Positions 34,619-45,165 of a stretch of 64,000 bases of DNA are shown piece by piece (position 1 is the first letter of the stretch; each line of letters opens with the position of its first letter). The stretch lies in the NCBI RefSeq assembly GCF_008831285.2, contig NC_045147.1, positions 20,526,581 through 20,590,580 of the forward strand, written 5' to 3'. A program made the translations under genes and the position numbers. Origin of the DNA: Nymphaea colorata. Its lineage: Eukaryota > Streptophyta > Magnoliopsida > Nymphaeales > Nymphaeaceae. The notes below the pieces were generated by a model, which was not told the origin of the DNA, ran no database searches, and saw only the letters and a list, made by a program, of their open reading frames with translations.

Positions 34619-35237
34619 TCAATATTGATCCATTGGCATCCATCGCCAGCATTCGGCATAGATCTGTCGATTTGGACATCCATTATTTTTGGTTATTATC
34701 AATGAATTTCGTATCTTGGCAAGAACTTCAGTTAACGCCGATGAGGTGACAAAGTTTGATAAGGCAATGCAGGCGTAGAGTGGTGGGGCCCTCCCAGTTT
34801 TTTCATTGCTGTTTAGCACTGCGTTAAAGTCGCCCATACATATAATAGCCTCACTGCACCGGTTCAAAGTATCAAGAAGGATAGGGAACATGGTCTTCCT
34901 TATTCTAAAATCAATAGTGTGTAGATAAACCCCAAAAACAACAAAAGTTTGACCTGTTGAGGGGATATAAAACTGGGCGACAATCCAATGGGGATGAGCA
35001 TACCAGTTTTGGAGAGTCACTACCGTCGGATCCCAGAGGCCAATGATGCGCGCCAAGGGTCCCGAAAGATGGATGTTGGAGATTTGACAATAGTCTGGAA
35101 TCTGGTTCAGTGTTAAGCTTGGAATCAATAGCAAAAGCAATGGAAGACTTCGTAGACCTAAGAGTACTTAAGAACTCATGTTGGGCTGGAGTAGAGGCCA
35201 GCCCGCGGACGTTCCAAGATAAGATCTTCATGGGCAA
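34619..35237 (-). pseudogene. LINE ORF2 endonuclease domain (EEP/AP-like), frame-shifted
   Basis: From 35,237 the minus strand reads MPMKILSWNVRGLASTPAQ, the usual start of the apurinic-like endonuclease of plant L1 elements. A frame shift near 35,040 leads into LARIIGLWDPTVVTLQNWYA, TFVVFGVYLHTIDFRIR and CMGDFNAVLNSNEKTGRAPP, which contains the conserved GDFN catalytic motif. The C-terminal SDHxP motif was not located. This domain nicks target DNA for target-primed reverse transcription. A 16-bp tandem duplication (CTTTTCAGAGCGACC at about 35,381 and 35,397) lies just upstream. Confidence 0.88.
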
Positions 35238-35599
35238 GGAGTTTCATGCCCCATCCTTACTTCTCTCGAAATCAATAGCCTTAACGATTACCATCGGTTT
35301 CGTTGTTAGCAGCAACCAACTTGCTTGATTCCTGCCCATGATTGTCTTCAGGGGCTGTTCCCCTTCCCGCCCCTTCCCCTCTTTTCAGAGCGACCCCTTT
35401 TCAGAGCGACGGAAATTCCTTTCCTCAACCTCTGTCCCCTCCACCATATTTGAGAGAGCTTCAAACTTGTGGTGTTCCGGGTGAGAATCTGGTTTAGAGT
35501 CTGGTTTTCCTTTAAAGGATTGGGGTCTTCTCTTGGGAGTTCTAACTTGTTGCCAGGCATTAAGGGTGCTCTTGTCCCCTTGGGAGCCTCTTTCATCAG

Positions 35600-36342
35600 A
35601 GCCATCAAAGTTTGGATCCACATTTATGACAGTACTTGACCATAGTTTCGTATTCATCAAAGTGGGTTGTGGATCCACATTTATGACAGTACTTGACCTT
35701 AGTTTCGTATTCAATAGATTGAACAAAAGTTTTACCACCTGTTACTTCTAGTTCAATTTCTCTTCTAGTTCAATTTCTGGTGTTGGCCTAAACCCAAGCG
35801 GGATGTCGATTTTTACGCGGGCAAAACCAAACCAGTGGAGGTGCCTAGTATATTCGTCAGCTTCCACGAATGTACCACCTATTAAATCAGCAATATCCGT
35901 GAACACCCGAGGATTCCACCATTCCACAAGCGAATCCAAATTCGGACACGATTGGAACTCTCAATCCGCATAGGCATTCCAGGATGCCATTGGTTAGCAA
36001 TAAGCAGTCTTCCTCCCACAAACCATCGACCAGGCGACAAAATGAATTTCAAATTAGCTTCAGAAGTTGTGCGGAGAAGGAACATACCTTTCCCAACGGA
36101 GGTGAACTTAAGGTCTGTGATACCAGCAGCTGCCATAAGCTGCGAAGGCCCGCAAAGATGAAGCTATAGTCGAGCCGACCTTTCCCAGCCCCTCCCACTA
36201 GAGTTGCTATGGCGCTGAAGCGAAACGGCTGGCATATGACTTCATATGATTGTTGAGAGATAACCAGGTGTTTCTTCCCTGCCACCTCTTTCTTCTCCAG
36301 TCGGGGCATGTTCATCTCTGTCTGGAGGCTATCTCCATCCAC
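35600..36342 (-). pseudogene. LINE ORF1 (DUF4283 plus CCHC-type zinc knuckle), broken
   Basis: Starting at ATG 36,342 (MDGDSLQTEMNMPRLEKKEV) the frame runs into FIFAGLRSLWQ, then shifts to ITDLKFTSVGKGMFLLRTTS and SPGRWFVGGRLLIANQWHPG, the core of DUF4283, and shifts again to WNPRVFTDIADLIGGTFVEA and ARVKIDIPLGFRP, the region that precedes the knuckle in plant LINE ORF1 proteins. The knuckle reads VKYCHKCGSTTHF. ORF1 proteins of this type bind element RNA. At least two frame shifts make it non-functional. Confidence 0.85.
35614..35713 (-). repeat. 57-bp in-frame tandem duplication over the zinc knuckle
   Basis: GGATCCACATTTATGACAGT starts at 35,614 and again at 35,671, period 57 bp (19 codons). 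On the coding strand YET(K/M)VKYCHKCGS appears twice in the same frame, doubling the first half (CxxC) of the knuckle. Confidence 0.93.
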
Positions 36343-36432
36343 AATAGCCGCCCACTATTTCCCCATTTTCGGACTGTAAGGAGAAGGCAGATCCTTACCT
36401 CTAGCAGCACCATCTTCACTATCACCCAAAAT

Positions 36433-36752
36433 CATGGGTTCTCCGCTTTCAGCTGGTTCTCCCATCCTCGGGAGTCTGCTGGGCCAGAGGCCCGCTGCAG
36501 CCAGCAACTCCTCCTTCCAACGTTTCAGGGTCGCCTCTGCCCTGTCTTTGCCTTGAGCCCCCTATGGAGGATATCACCCATTCAGAAAGTTTATCCGACA
36601 GCTTTACCTTTGCTCCTTGCAATCCTCCAGCAGCACCATGGGTTCTCGGCTTACATCTGGTTCTCCCATCCTCGGGGCGTCTACTGGGCCAGAGGCCCAC
36701 TGCGGCCGGCAGCTGCCCCCTCCAACGTATCAAGATCGCCTCTACCCTAGGA
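36433..36752 (-). repeat. LINE leader: two diverged 214-bp-period repeats
   Basis: 36,433-36,545 and 36,647-36,752 share CATGGGTTCTC, TGGTTCTCCCATCCTCGGG, GGGCCAGAGGCCC and CCAACGT-TCA-G-TCGCCTCT. Tandem leader repeats can serve as internal promoter units in some LINEs; here that is an inference. The stretch is open on the minus strand (36,449-36,799). Confidence 0.8.
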
Positions 36753-36790
36753 GAGAGAACGTTTCTCGAAAAGGGTTTACCTCTTCTGAG

Positions 36791-36805
36791 ATGATGCATG
36801 CTATT
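36791..36805. repeat. Target-site duplication, 5' side of LINE
   Basis: ATGATGCATGCTATT, the partner of 31,285-31,299. Joining the flanks gives an uninterrupted empty site (GCTA, one copy of the 15-mer, AAAACAAACC). Confidence 0.9.
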
Positions 36806-36850
36806 AAAACAAACCGAAACGTCATTCTATGCTGAAAGTGCTTCTTACAG

Positions 36851-37287
36851 ATTATAGCGGGAGGACCTGCTCCAAAGCAGCATGTGAAGATACAATAGCT
36901 CCAACAACATGCTTACGGTCCTCTTGCTACCACTTTCAAGTTTCAGGAACCTCCTCATCCACACACTTTATTGCACACTATGCTGAACATTTTTTAAATG
37001 TAAAGCTGCATTCAACCACGCGTATATGTAATGGTCTTTGGAATTTATCAAATTTTGACATGCCACATACTGCAAATTTGAAATACCAACGACAACCACA
37101 ACTACAAAATAATCATTGATTGAAGTGTACTTGAAATGTAAACCAAATAGAAGAAAATTACGGCATGATATGGTACACAAACAATATCAGTCAAGAGAGT
37201 TCCACGTTCAGGACCAAGTTCAATAAGGTTCACTTTCTCTGATTGCCCATCTGTTCCCAAAGACATACACTCCATATGCCAATCATT
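36851..37287 (-). pseudogene. NDUFAF7/MidA-type mitochondrial arginine methyltransferase fragment
   Basis: Two consecutive minus-strand exons. Exon 1 (37,287-37,183) follows a GTAG acceptor and reads MIGIWSVCLWEQMG, loses one base, and continues QSEKVNLIELGPERGTLLTD: the WCxxxWEQMGxPxKVxLIELGPGRGTL methyltransferase motif I with Gly-to-Glu. Exon 2 (from 37,069 after TTGCAG) reads CGMSKFDKFQRPLHIRVVEC, then in other frames LKCVDEEVPE, KRTVSMLL and GAIVSSHAALEQVLPL. Family members methylate an arginine of the complex I subunit NDUFS2 during assembly. Frame shifts and stops make this a pseudogene. The LINE target site is 46 bp downstream. Whether the fragment belongs to the duplicated block cannot be told, because copy 1 is cut at the window edge. 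Confidence 0.82.
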
Positions 37288-37604
37288 CTACATCAGGAGT
37301 ACCACTAATAAGTTCTAACTTCTAACATGCCCCAGGGCATCAATCCATCAAGTCTCTTAGTAGGACAATACAATAATCACATATACAATTTCTAACATTT
37401 GCAATCACTATATCACATTCCATGTTTTAATTACAAAAAATGGGGAAGAGAGTTGGAGGCAACCCTATCACTAATGATTCCCATTTCACCCAGAACAACC
37501 AAGACAAAACCCTTTCCTTTAACAAACAAACCACATATATATATATACACTCTATTCCAATTGCTTTGGATCTAACGTAACCCGTTCACATTCCAATCTC
37601 TTAC

Positions 37605-37708
37605 CTGGGTGTCCAAGTGATGTTTGGCAGATTTGACATCAAGGGCACGCATTAGTAGTTACAAGTGCTTCACCCGTGGATGCACCCTCAGTATCTTCTC
37701 CATAAATA
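37605..37708 (-). pseudogene. Fatty acyl-CoA reductase exon fragment, copy 2
   Basis: Same exon as 299-402, with the same acceptor, the same in-frame stop and the same GTAAGAG donor. One visible substitution near the donor changes the residue before DTQ. Because the stop is shared, the exon was already dead before the block duplicated. The methyltransferase fragment at 36,851-37,287 lies only about 320 bp away on the same strand and belongs to an unrelated family, so two gene fragments are juxtaposed here. Confidence 0.55.
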
Positions 37709-38115
37709 CTGCACCCAGCATATCATGAACTACTCATGAATATACACATATGAAAGAGAGAGAGAGAGGGAGAGATGTTGCTCTCATTACTCTTGCAGCA
37801 AACCCAGTGCAGCCCGTGATTAAGATGCTCTAAACTATGAGCAATGTTGTTCAGAGTAGCCATTGGTATCTGATATTGAATGAGGAATGGAGCTTTCTCC
37901 TGCTCTCACTGTGTGTGTCCCTCCCCTCTGCAACCTGTAACAGAAAAGAAAGAGAAGGGCAGTTCACTATACTGCTGGTGCAGCTTCTTGATCGAACGTC
38001 CCTCTCTATTTATGCCTGCAGATGCTTTTTCGCTGTTTCCCCAAGCAGTTCAAGTGAAATCCTCTCATGTCAACGTCAATGTGCATGCACCAAAAGTCTC
38101 TTCTGAGAAGCAAGG

Positions 38116-38339
38116 CCCAAAGCCACTCATTTTCTTTTAAATAAATGAATATGGGCAAAGAAACTCCAACATCCAACTAAAAACCTGCCCCCTTTTTCCA
38201 ACTGTCATAGATATTCAATCAAGCAACCCCAAAGCCACTCATTTTCTTTTAAATAAATGAATATGGGCAAAGAAACTCCAACATCCAACTAAAAACCTGC
38301 CCCCTTTTTCCAACTGTCATAGATATTCAATCAAGCAAC
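38116..38339. repeat. 112-bp tandem repeat, two units, copy 2
   Basis: Units begin at 38,116 and 38,228, with the same period and content as in copy 1. The tandem event therefore predates the large block duplication. Confidence 0.95.
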
Positions 38340-41300
38340 CTACAAACTTAAGCAATATAGATATGCAGTTCAAAGAATACATCAAGAATGTGACGCAACC
38401 AGTAGACCCAAGAACTTGATCAAGTTTTATTTATCAAAAGAATTGAGCAAAGACAGAAAAAATAAAAAACCAAGCAACTATGTGACTAAACAACCCATGC
38501 CACAATGGGAGTGAAAATCAACATGACAAGCACTATGCTGGAAAACCACTAAAGCAGAAAATAAAATAAAACAATTGAACTACTATAAATCAAACCAACA
38601 ATTCTCGACAAAACTAAAATAATCTAACTAAGAAAGAATATGATCATACTGAAAACAAATGAAACCAATAACCTTGACCTATACCGGACAAGTACAATAC
38701 CTGAGGCATCTACTCAACTAACATGACACAAGAAGAAATTGAGTACTAACCTGGTCTAAAGACATGAAGGACCCTGCTGAAGCAAAGGCACCGCTTGATA
38801 GTTGATGACTATGAAGAATACCTCCACCCTTGGCTGCTCACTTTTGTTATTGAAAAAAGCATACGCCAACCAAGCGGAAGAAGGGTGAAGAAAGGACGGG
38901 GTAGATGAGTAAAAGATCGATTAGTGGAGATGGGTTAGGCAAGAGATATGGGGCTTTCCACCCCCTTTTTACCTCGGATAATAAAGAAACACTATATTTT
39001 GCAAAACTACCTATTGCAAAAAGGCCAATACACATATTGGATGAAGCCAAGGACAAAACCCATAACACTTTGACAAAAATGTTATAAATAAAAAATCGAC
39101 CAGCTCTTTTGAAAAGAGATAAGAGGTTTTTTATGACAGTCTCAACCCTAAGTCAAAGTTATGCCATTGAAAACCAGATACTCAATTAAGAGAGAATAAT
39201 GGGTGAGGTTCCCAAATGATCTGACTCTCCCAAGATAGAGGAAAAGATGGACAAATTGTCACATTAAGCATAATTGGCCTGTCTTTGAGGAGTTTCATCC
39301 ATTCCAAGAACGGCCTAGTGGTTTGGTAATGAAACGACAAAGATCTTTGAAGACCAAGGGGATTGGTTAGTTCCTCATATGCCTAGGAGGCCTCGAAACA
39401 TAACAAGAGATGTCAAGTTTTTACTTTGAAATAGTTCAAAATGGTCAATTTAACTCATAAGCTTGAGTGCTTGTGTTGTGCAAATAACATGTCTTTCGTT
39501 TATCCATAGTACCATACAAGCACCAAGATTCATTTCGCATCCATGTCATCGAATCTCTAGAAGGGATTTCATTCAATTTCCAAAATATGAACATAAAAGA
39601 ATCACCCTCAACATCGTAGGTAATCAAAAAGAGGAAAAGATATTGACCCCGTAATTGCACATCCACAAAAGATTGTCACATTCAATTCCCGCGAGTTCAG
39701 CCTTCATGCTTTTCATCTATTGGCAGGCACCTTTTGCTTTTTTTTTTTTTTGCTTCTTTTTTTTTTTTACATTCGACATTTTGCCTTTTGATTTTTTTTT
39801 TCTTGCTTTTGATTTTTCTTTTCAGGCCGACCTTCACCTTTGAGGGAATACCTCACCACCCCAAAGGCTACTACGAAGCTCCACCGCTTTGGTGGGTATG
39901 TGTAGCTTTATCACGTGTCCCACCCGCTTCAACTTACGGGTGTTCGACGATCAAAAGGTTCATAAGTCATTATCTTCACGGAATAGACATAAATCACCTA
40001 TATGCCTACCCGGTACTCTTGATTACTGACCCAGAGGAACGACTACACAAGCCCCGAGCCCATCTCTCAACTCTCATTTTGCTACCTGCCAAGATCTTAT
40101 AGAGCATTGTGGCTTCTCTTTCGGGATATTTTCCTCCTAAATCCTTGTAGATGTTTAATTACCAAAGTCAATGGCTTTTCCTAGTCTTGACTTCCTCAGC
40201 TTCATAGGATTTTTCTTGATTGCACATATCCAAGATTTTTCATTTTTCCTCTTCCATTGATTGCTAACAAGAACTTGAAATTTTCTCCATTCACTCGGGG
40301 AGGTACTAAAGATAAAGCAAAGACATAATATTGTGTGAGAAGACAATTTTAAAAAGCTTTTAAGCAAAATGTAAAATTTTCTCTTTTACAAAAGTTTTTG
40401 ACATCAAATGTTATGTCACAAGGAGGATGGAACTCTACTCGCTAAAGAAAGGGTGATTTCAAAACAAGATGGGTTGGTTTGTAGAAGAACGAATTTCACC
40501 AACTTCCCCATACAAGCAGAGCCTTTTACACAAAAGGTTGATCAAAAGGTAACCAGTTTCCATAAGATTAGGTGATCAAATGAGTGGAAATTTCGCAAAT
40601 GGTTTGAGTTAAACTCTTCTCTTTTCTCGAAGGAAGCCCAGATAAACTAATCATATGCAGCCAAATTTATAAAATCATTGGGTAAATGACACTGAAAACT
40701 ACGGGTGTTAGACTCAAAATGTGAGGCTATCCACCAAAGTTTTGACTAGTTTTGTGTTCTGGTTGCACAAGGACTTTGTGAAATGATGATTTTGCAAAAG
40801 GATACAACACAAGGAACAAGTTCTCCCCAAAGTCTCCTCATAAAAGTAGAGCCTTGTGGTGGACAAAATTCCCCAAATTCTCATGTCGTAAGGTTTCCTT
40901 GCAGAGGGTTTGATCATTGATCACCAAGAAAAAATGCCTACACCAACAACTCACTCTTCTAGCCAACTAAAAGGCCACTTTCAAGACTGAGTTGGATTGG
41001 ACTGAATGGTTTGAAATGCTTTTGATCAAAGCTCGTGTTCAAGACCAAATGGAACAAACGGCTCCCCAAGATTTCTCTGCCCATGCATATGCATACAAAG
41101 GTCCTAAGAATATGACTCAAATTATGGTTTTACTATCTAAAAATAATCCAAAGGTATGATAAACCATAGACTACACCCCTGGCTAGATAGCACAAACAGA
41201 ATCTGCTAAGATGCAACCCTCTTAGCAATAACACCAAAAAACAAAATGCATAAACCACCATGCATGTCCTAAATGAGAAAGTCTAAAACCTGCTATACAC

Positions 41301-41408
41301 CACTACTTAATGAATTCCTGCTATATCTTCAAACATAACGAAGCAAAACGAATTGATAAAGCTAACGGGTAACCACATCGAGCATGTATATACAGAGAGA
41401 AAGAGAGA

Positions 41409-41808
41409 GATGACCAGAATGGTTTGGGCACCAAGAGCCAAGGCTTTCAACATGCCTGTCCAACGCCTAATTCCTCCATCAAGCAGAACAAGAATTTTAC
41501 CAGCGATAGCTTGAACAACCTATGCTTGAAATAGGAAGACCAACAGGGAGGGGAATCATGCATCTCTCAAATGTGTTAACAGCTTATCAGGGAAAGGACA
41601 AAATGGATAGAAGTTTTCTTGCACTCTGTTTTGAGAAGGAAAAAAGAAAAGCTTGTTTTTGTCAAGAAATAGCAATTTTGGAATCATTTGAGGTGAGTCG
41701 ACGTTACCTCCTCAAGGGCAGAAATTGCAGCAGGTGCACAGTCAAGTTGGCGACCACCATGATTCCAAACAATTACGCCATCTACTCCAACCTCAATAGC
41801 TTTCCCAG
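41409..41808 (-). pseudogene. (S)-2-hydroxy-acid oxidase fragment, copy 2
   Basis: Copy of 4,098-4,497: exon A 41,808-41,708 and exon B 41,519 to about 41,409, with the same splice sites and the same substitutions (WNHG, RRWTG). No difference was seen within the exons, so decay of these exons since duplication is minimal. Confidence 0.75.
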
Positions 41809-42522
41809 CTGCAGGAAGTAAAGGAAACACATCAAACAGGAGAGAGCCATTTCCATAACATTGTTAACATTCATACGGCCTTGTAATGCACCATGCCGAG
41901 AAAGTTGCTTGTGCTTGTTAGACACATGAAATTAAAGATCAACTTTTTTCATAAACTAGGTGGGATTCCTACCACAATTCGCACCTAACTTACTCTTTCG
42001 AAAGCTTTTGATGCAGCATCTTAAAACTCCTTTACTGGTTATTTTGTTGGCAAACTCGATTCGTGTGAAATGGTTAATTTGTAAGATCATTTTGGATTCA
42101 GTCCTCAACTTTGCTCTTCAATGTTACCCAGGACCGAGCCCCAAAGTGCTTGATAACAACTGATTAACGGTTATTCTGACCATTGAAAAATGAGTATCTG
42201 CAAAAGAAATATGAAATTTAAACGACAATGCTCCAATGAAGGATATCCCTTCATCACATGCTTCGATTGACCTAAAAAACACTTTTTGTTATTGCGACCC
42301 AATGAATTTCTCCTCTATCACCTCTGTCTTTTTCTTGACTTAAGACTTATATTTTTCAGATCGCATATGTGCGTAAATTCAAACTTATCGTATATGTTCT
42401 TGTGTAAATCACTTATAGGCATTACCGTATATGCAATTAAATCAAGCAATCAAGATAAGAGGGGCGACCAACACCATAAGCATGAAGCTCCCACCTGCCA
42501 CTAACTTGACGCCGTCAATGGG

Positions 42523-42849
42523 TCAGAAGACGGTGAGACCTCTGACGACGTTGCCCATGTAGGTATTGTTGATGCTGGTGGCGGCTTGCTCCCCCAGCTT
42601 GGACATGAGGAACGTGAGGTTGAGCTCCACGGGAAGGGGCAGAGACCCTCCTCGGGCAGAGGTTCTCCTCGGAAACCCTCCTCCGACCACAGCTAGATGG
42701 AGAGAGAGAGAGAAGAGAAGAGAGACTGAGACAACTTGCAGAAACTGCAACGCTTGCTTTCCCCAACGATCACTTTCCTTTATCTTTTCTTTTTTCGTTA
42801 CATTCTTTTCCTTCCCTTTTCTGTCTCTTCCTTCCCTTTTATGTCTCAA
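42523..42849 (-). CDS. Possible small secreted-like protein, unknown, copy 2
   Basis: Counterpart of 5,212-5,454 without the one-base deletion, so a single frame of 108 codons runs from 42,849 to the TGA at 42,523. After a charged N-terminus (MRHKREGRDRKGKEK) it has a hydrophobic stretch (FLQVVSVSLLFSLSLHLAVV) and then LPLPVELNLTFLMSKLGEQA and NNTYMGNVVRGLTVF. The hydrophobic part lies over a GAGA/CTCT simple repeat, which can produce such a run by chance. No homologous family is recognised. It may be one surviving exon rather than a gene; the start codon is a guess. Confidence 0.22.
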   Translation of the reverse strand: MRHKREGRDRKGKEKNVTKKEKIKESDRWGKQALQFLQVVSVSLLFSLSLHLAVVGGGFPRRTSARGGSLPLPVELNLTFLMSKLGEQAATSINNTYMGNVVRGLTVF

Positions 42850-44888
42850 ATGACTTGGGTTGGATATGGGGCAGTACCCTTAAACATCGTTCCATGCAAA
42901 AAAACATTTTATTCATTAAATATAACTAAGTCCCATATATAGGTTTGTGTAATTTTTGCTTTTTACTTTTTAAATTAATTAAATAATTTAATTATTTGTA
43001 ATTTAAAATAAAATTAGTGATAAGTGCCGATTATGTATTAATAAGTAAATTGATATGGAGAGCGAACACCAATATTTACAACATTAGTCTTGATTATATA
43101 TGTTTCACAAAATCAGCTTATCGTTTTCTAAGGCCTATTGAATTAACTGGTTTGCTTTGAATCCTTAACTCAAATTCAAGGCATAGACAAGTTTGGCTGG
43201 TTGGTTAGAGAAATGAGCTAAAAATAAAAGTTACAATCAAAATGTGTGCATTGTTTAATTTTTGAGTTCTAAATAATTAGATTCCCAACAATTGCTACAA
43301 GATTTCACCTTAAATATTCCATAAACAGTCTTTAAGGTACCTTTTAACCACTGCAAGCTTAACAAATGAAAACTGAGATTTTGAATTGCTTCATTTAATT
43401 AATGGCTTGTTTCTTTTATAATTTAGGTGATGAAACAAATTATTAATACGACGCTCTTACCATTACTTGTTATCTTATATGGAGTTGCATGGGATTTTAT
43501 GCCCTTCCAGGCTTAAAAGTGGTTTTATTACTTAATCAATTTGTGCATGCTTTTGCAAAATTTATAATTGATTGGAACAACCAAAAAAATAAAAATAAAA
43601 AACCTAAAGTAATTGCATTTGTCTAGCCAGTCCAAACGGCGACTCGATCATCGATACATATGACTTGTCTAGCAAAGATAATGGGGCCTGGTTTTAAATC
43701 TTATGATATGGATTCTGCATGTGTCAATGCAGATTCAAGTCTAAGATCCAGAAAAAGATCCAATCCATTTGATGTAAATTTTTTGGATCTCAAGTTAGTT
43801 AGAGAAAGAATGGGGTACAAATTTCAGCAATTCTGAACTCAAATTTCTGCCCCTTGAGTCCAAAACATGCGAGTATGCATGGTGGACTCGATGAAGTTCG
43901 GATCAGCTCGAGGCCGACCTATTTCCAGCCCTCGGTCGCCCCATCTAGGAAAGATTCCACCACAGGGATTGATAAATGGGAACAGTTAAATTCCAATTAA
44001 TTTAAACTTGGTTCCAAGAACATTTTATGTTAAAATTCAAAATTTTTAAGAACCTACAAATGTCTAAATCCAGAGAAACTGGGCATAGTATCTTATTCCA
44101 TCTGGTATAAAAATTAAAGTAAGCATGGAGTGCCAAACTTTCTCTGCAACGCATAAGGTATATGGTGACAAATTCACGTAAAAAAACAATATAATCCTTC
44201 TGCCACATGGCTGTTTTTGTATAAGAACACGCATGTGAATAACTTTTCCTAAAAGGGGAATGACTCCAACAATTCCAAATTAGTGTAGCGTTATTCAAAC
44301 CATTTGCCCAATACTTATGAGGCAAAATCCTTCAATTTTCCCATAAAAGCTACAAGAAACTCGTTTTCCTCTCTTGGATAAATAATTTCAAGAAGTGTCA
44401 AGGTGACAAATATAACAACATAGGCAACCTTCAAACCGAATAGATTGTTTATCGTATTTCTTGAAGACAGAAAATCAGACATTAAAGTTACTTGATGAAT
44501 CGTGAAACACGTTCTCCTTCTTTTACAAATAAACTCATTGCGCTGCTAATGGATATCAACAACATAAAACATCATCTATACTTACCAAAGTATAGCTTTG
44601 CAGAGAATCTTGAAAAAAAAAAAGCCAAGAAAAAGAACCAGAAAGCAAAGCAAAAGACGAATTAATGTGCCGACTCTGCGTTCTTCAGAGGTCGAGCTTC
44701 CTTTTCAGCTTTTCCTAGCAATTGTGAGAAGCAGAGAGTTAGTAACTTAAGTGTGTTAAACAACATGAATCAGTGCACAAAGAAAGAGGACAAACGTAGA
44801 ATATTTCATCCATCCCGTCCTCTTTCTTCTTCCCACACAAAAGACATTTTTCCCCGCTTCTTTTCTTTTCTCGCTCTCTCCCGTTTGG

Positions 44889-45165
44889 ATCACCGCTGTA
44901 GCTTTGCAACGGTGAATATCTTCACCGTTATAAGTGCCCTTCACCTCTATAGACCTATGCCGGTGAGGTATTTCCTTGCTATAGCCTTTTGAAGCTACCG
45001 GCGATATTGGTCACCGGTGGAGGCGCCCTATACCGGTGACCTTCCACACCGCAAAACATCTGTTTCGACGGAAACTACCATCGCTATAGGCTTATAACGG
45101 CGAAGTGAACCACCGTTATTGATATATACCGGTGATTAGAATCACCGCTGTAGCCTTGGAGACTC
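44889..45165. repeat. Cluster of CACCG/CGGTG motifs, copy 2
   Basis: Same array as 7,567-7,840 with small changes (GGAGGCGCC in place of GGAGGGCC, and a short insertion after the last motif near 45,168). Confidence 0.5.

Larger units (their letters stand above)
31300..36790 (-). mobile_element. L1-type LINE retrotransposon, near full length, decayed
   Basis: A 5,491-bp non-LTR retrotransposon on the minus strand bounded by perfect 15-bp target duplications. Order from its 5' end: tandem-repeat leader (36,433-36,752), ORF1 with DUF4283 and a zinc knuckle (about 35,600-36,342), then ORF2 with EEP endonuclease (34,619-35,237), linker (34,179-34,400), reverse transcriptase (32,575-34,089), zf-RVT (about 32,150-32,300) and an RNase H-like tail (31,650-31,800). 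Several frame shifts break both ORFs. The 3' end (AAACAAAATAAG-like GTTGAAATAAAAGGATGGGG, then GGCCTAACCCCC) carries an AATAAA signal but no visible poly-A tract before the target duplication. It lies in the spacer, not in the duplicated block. Confidence 0.93.

Noticed and set aside
36250-36835. Plus-strand frames (166 and 76 codons) opposite the LINE leader
   Set aside because: They lie antisense to the LINE leader repeats and owe their length to GC-rich repeated sequence.
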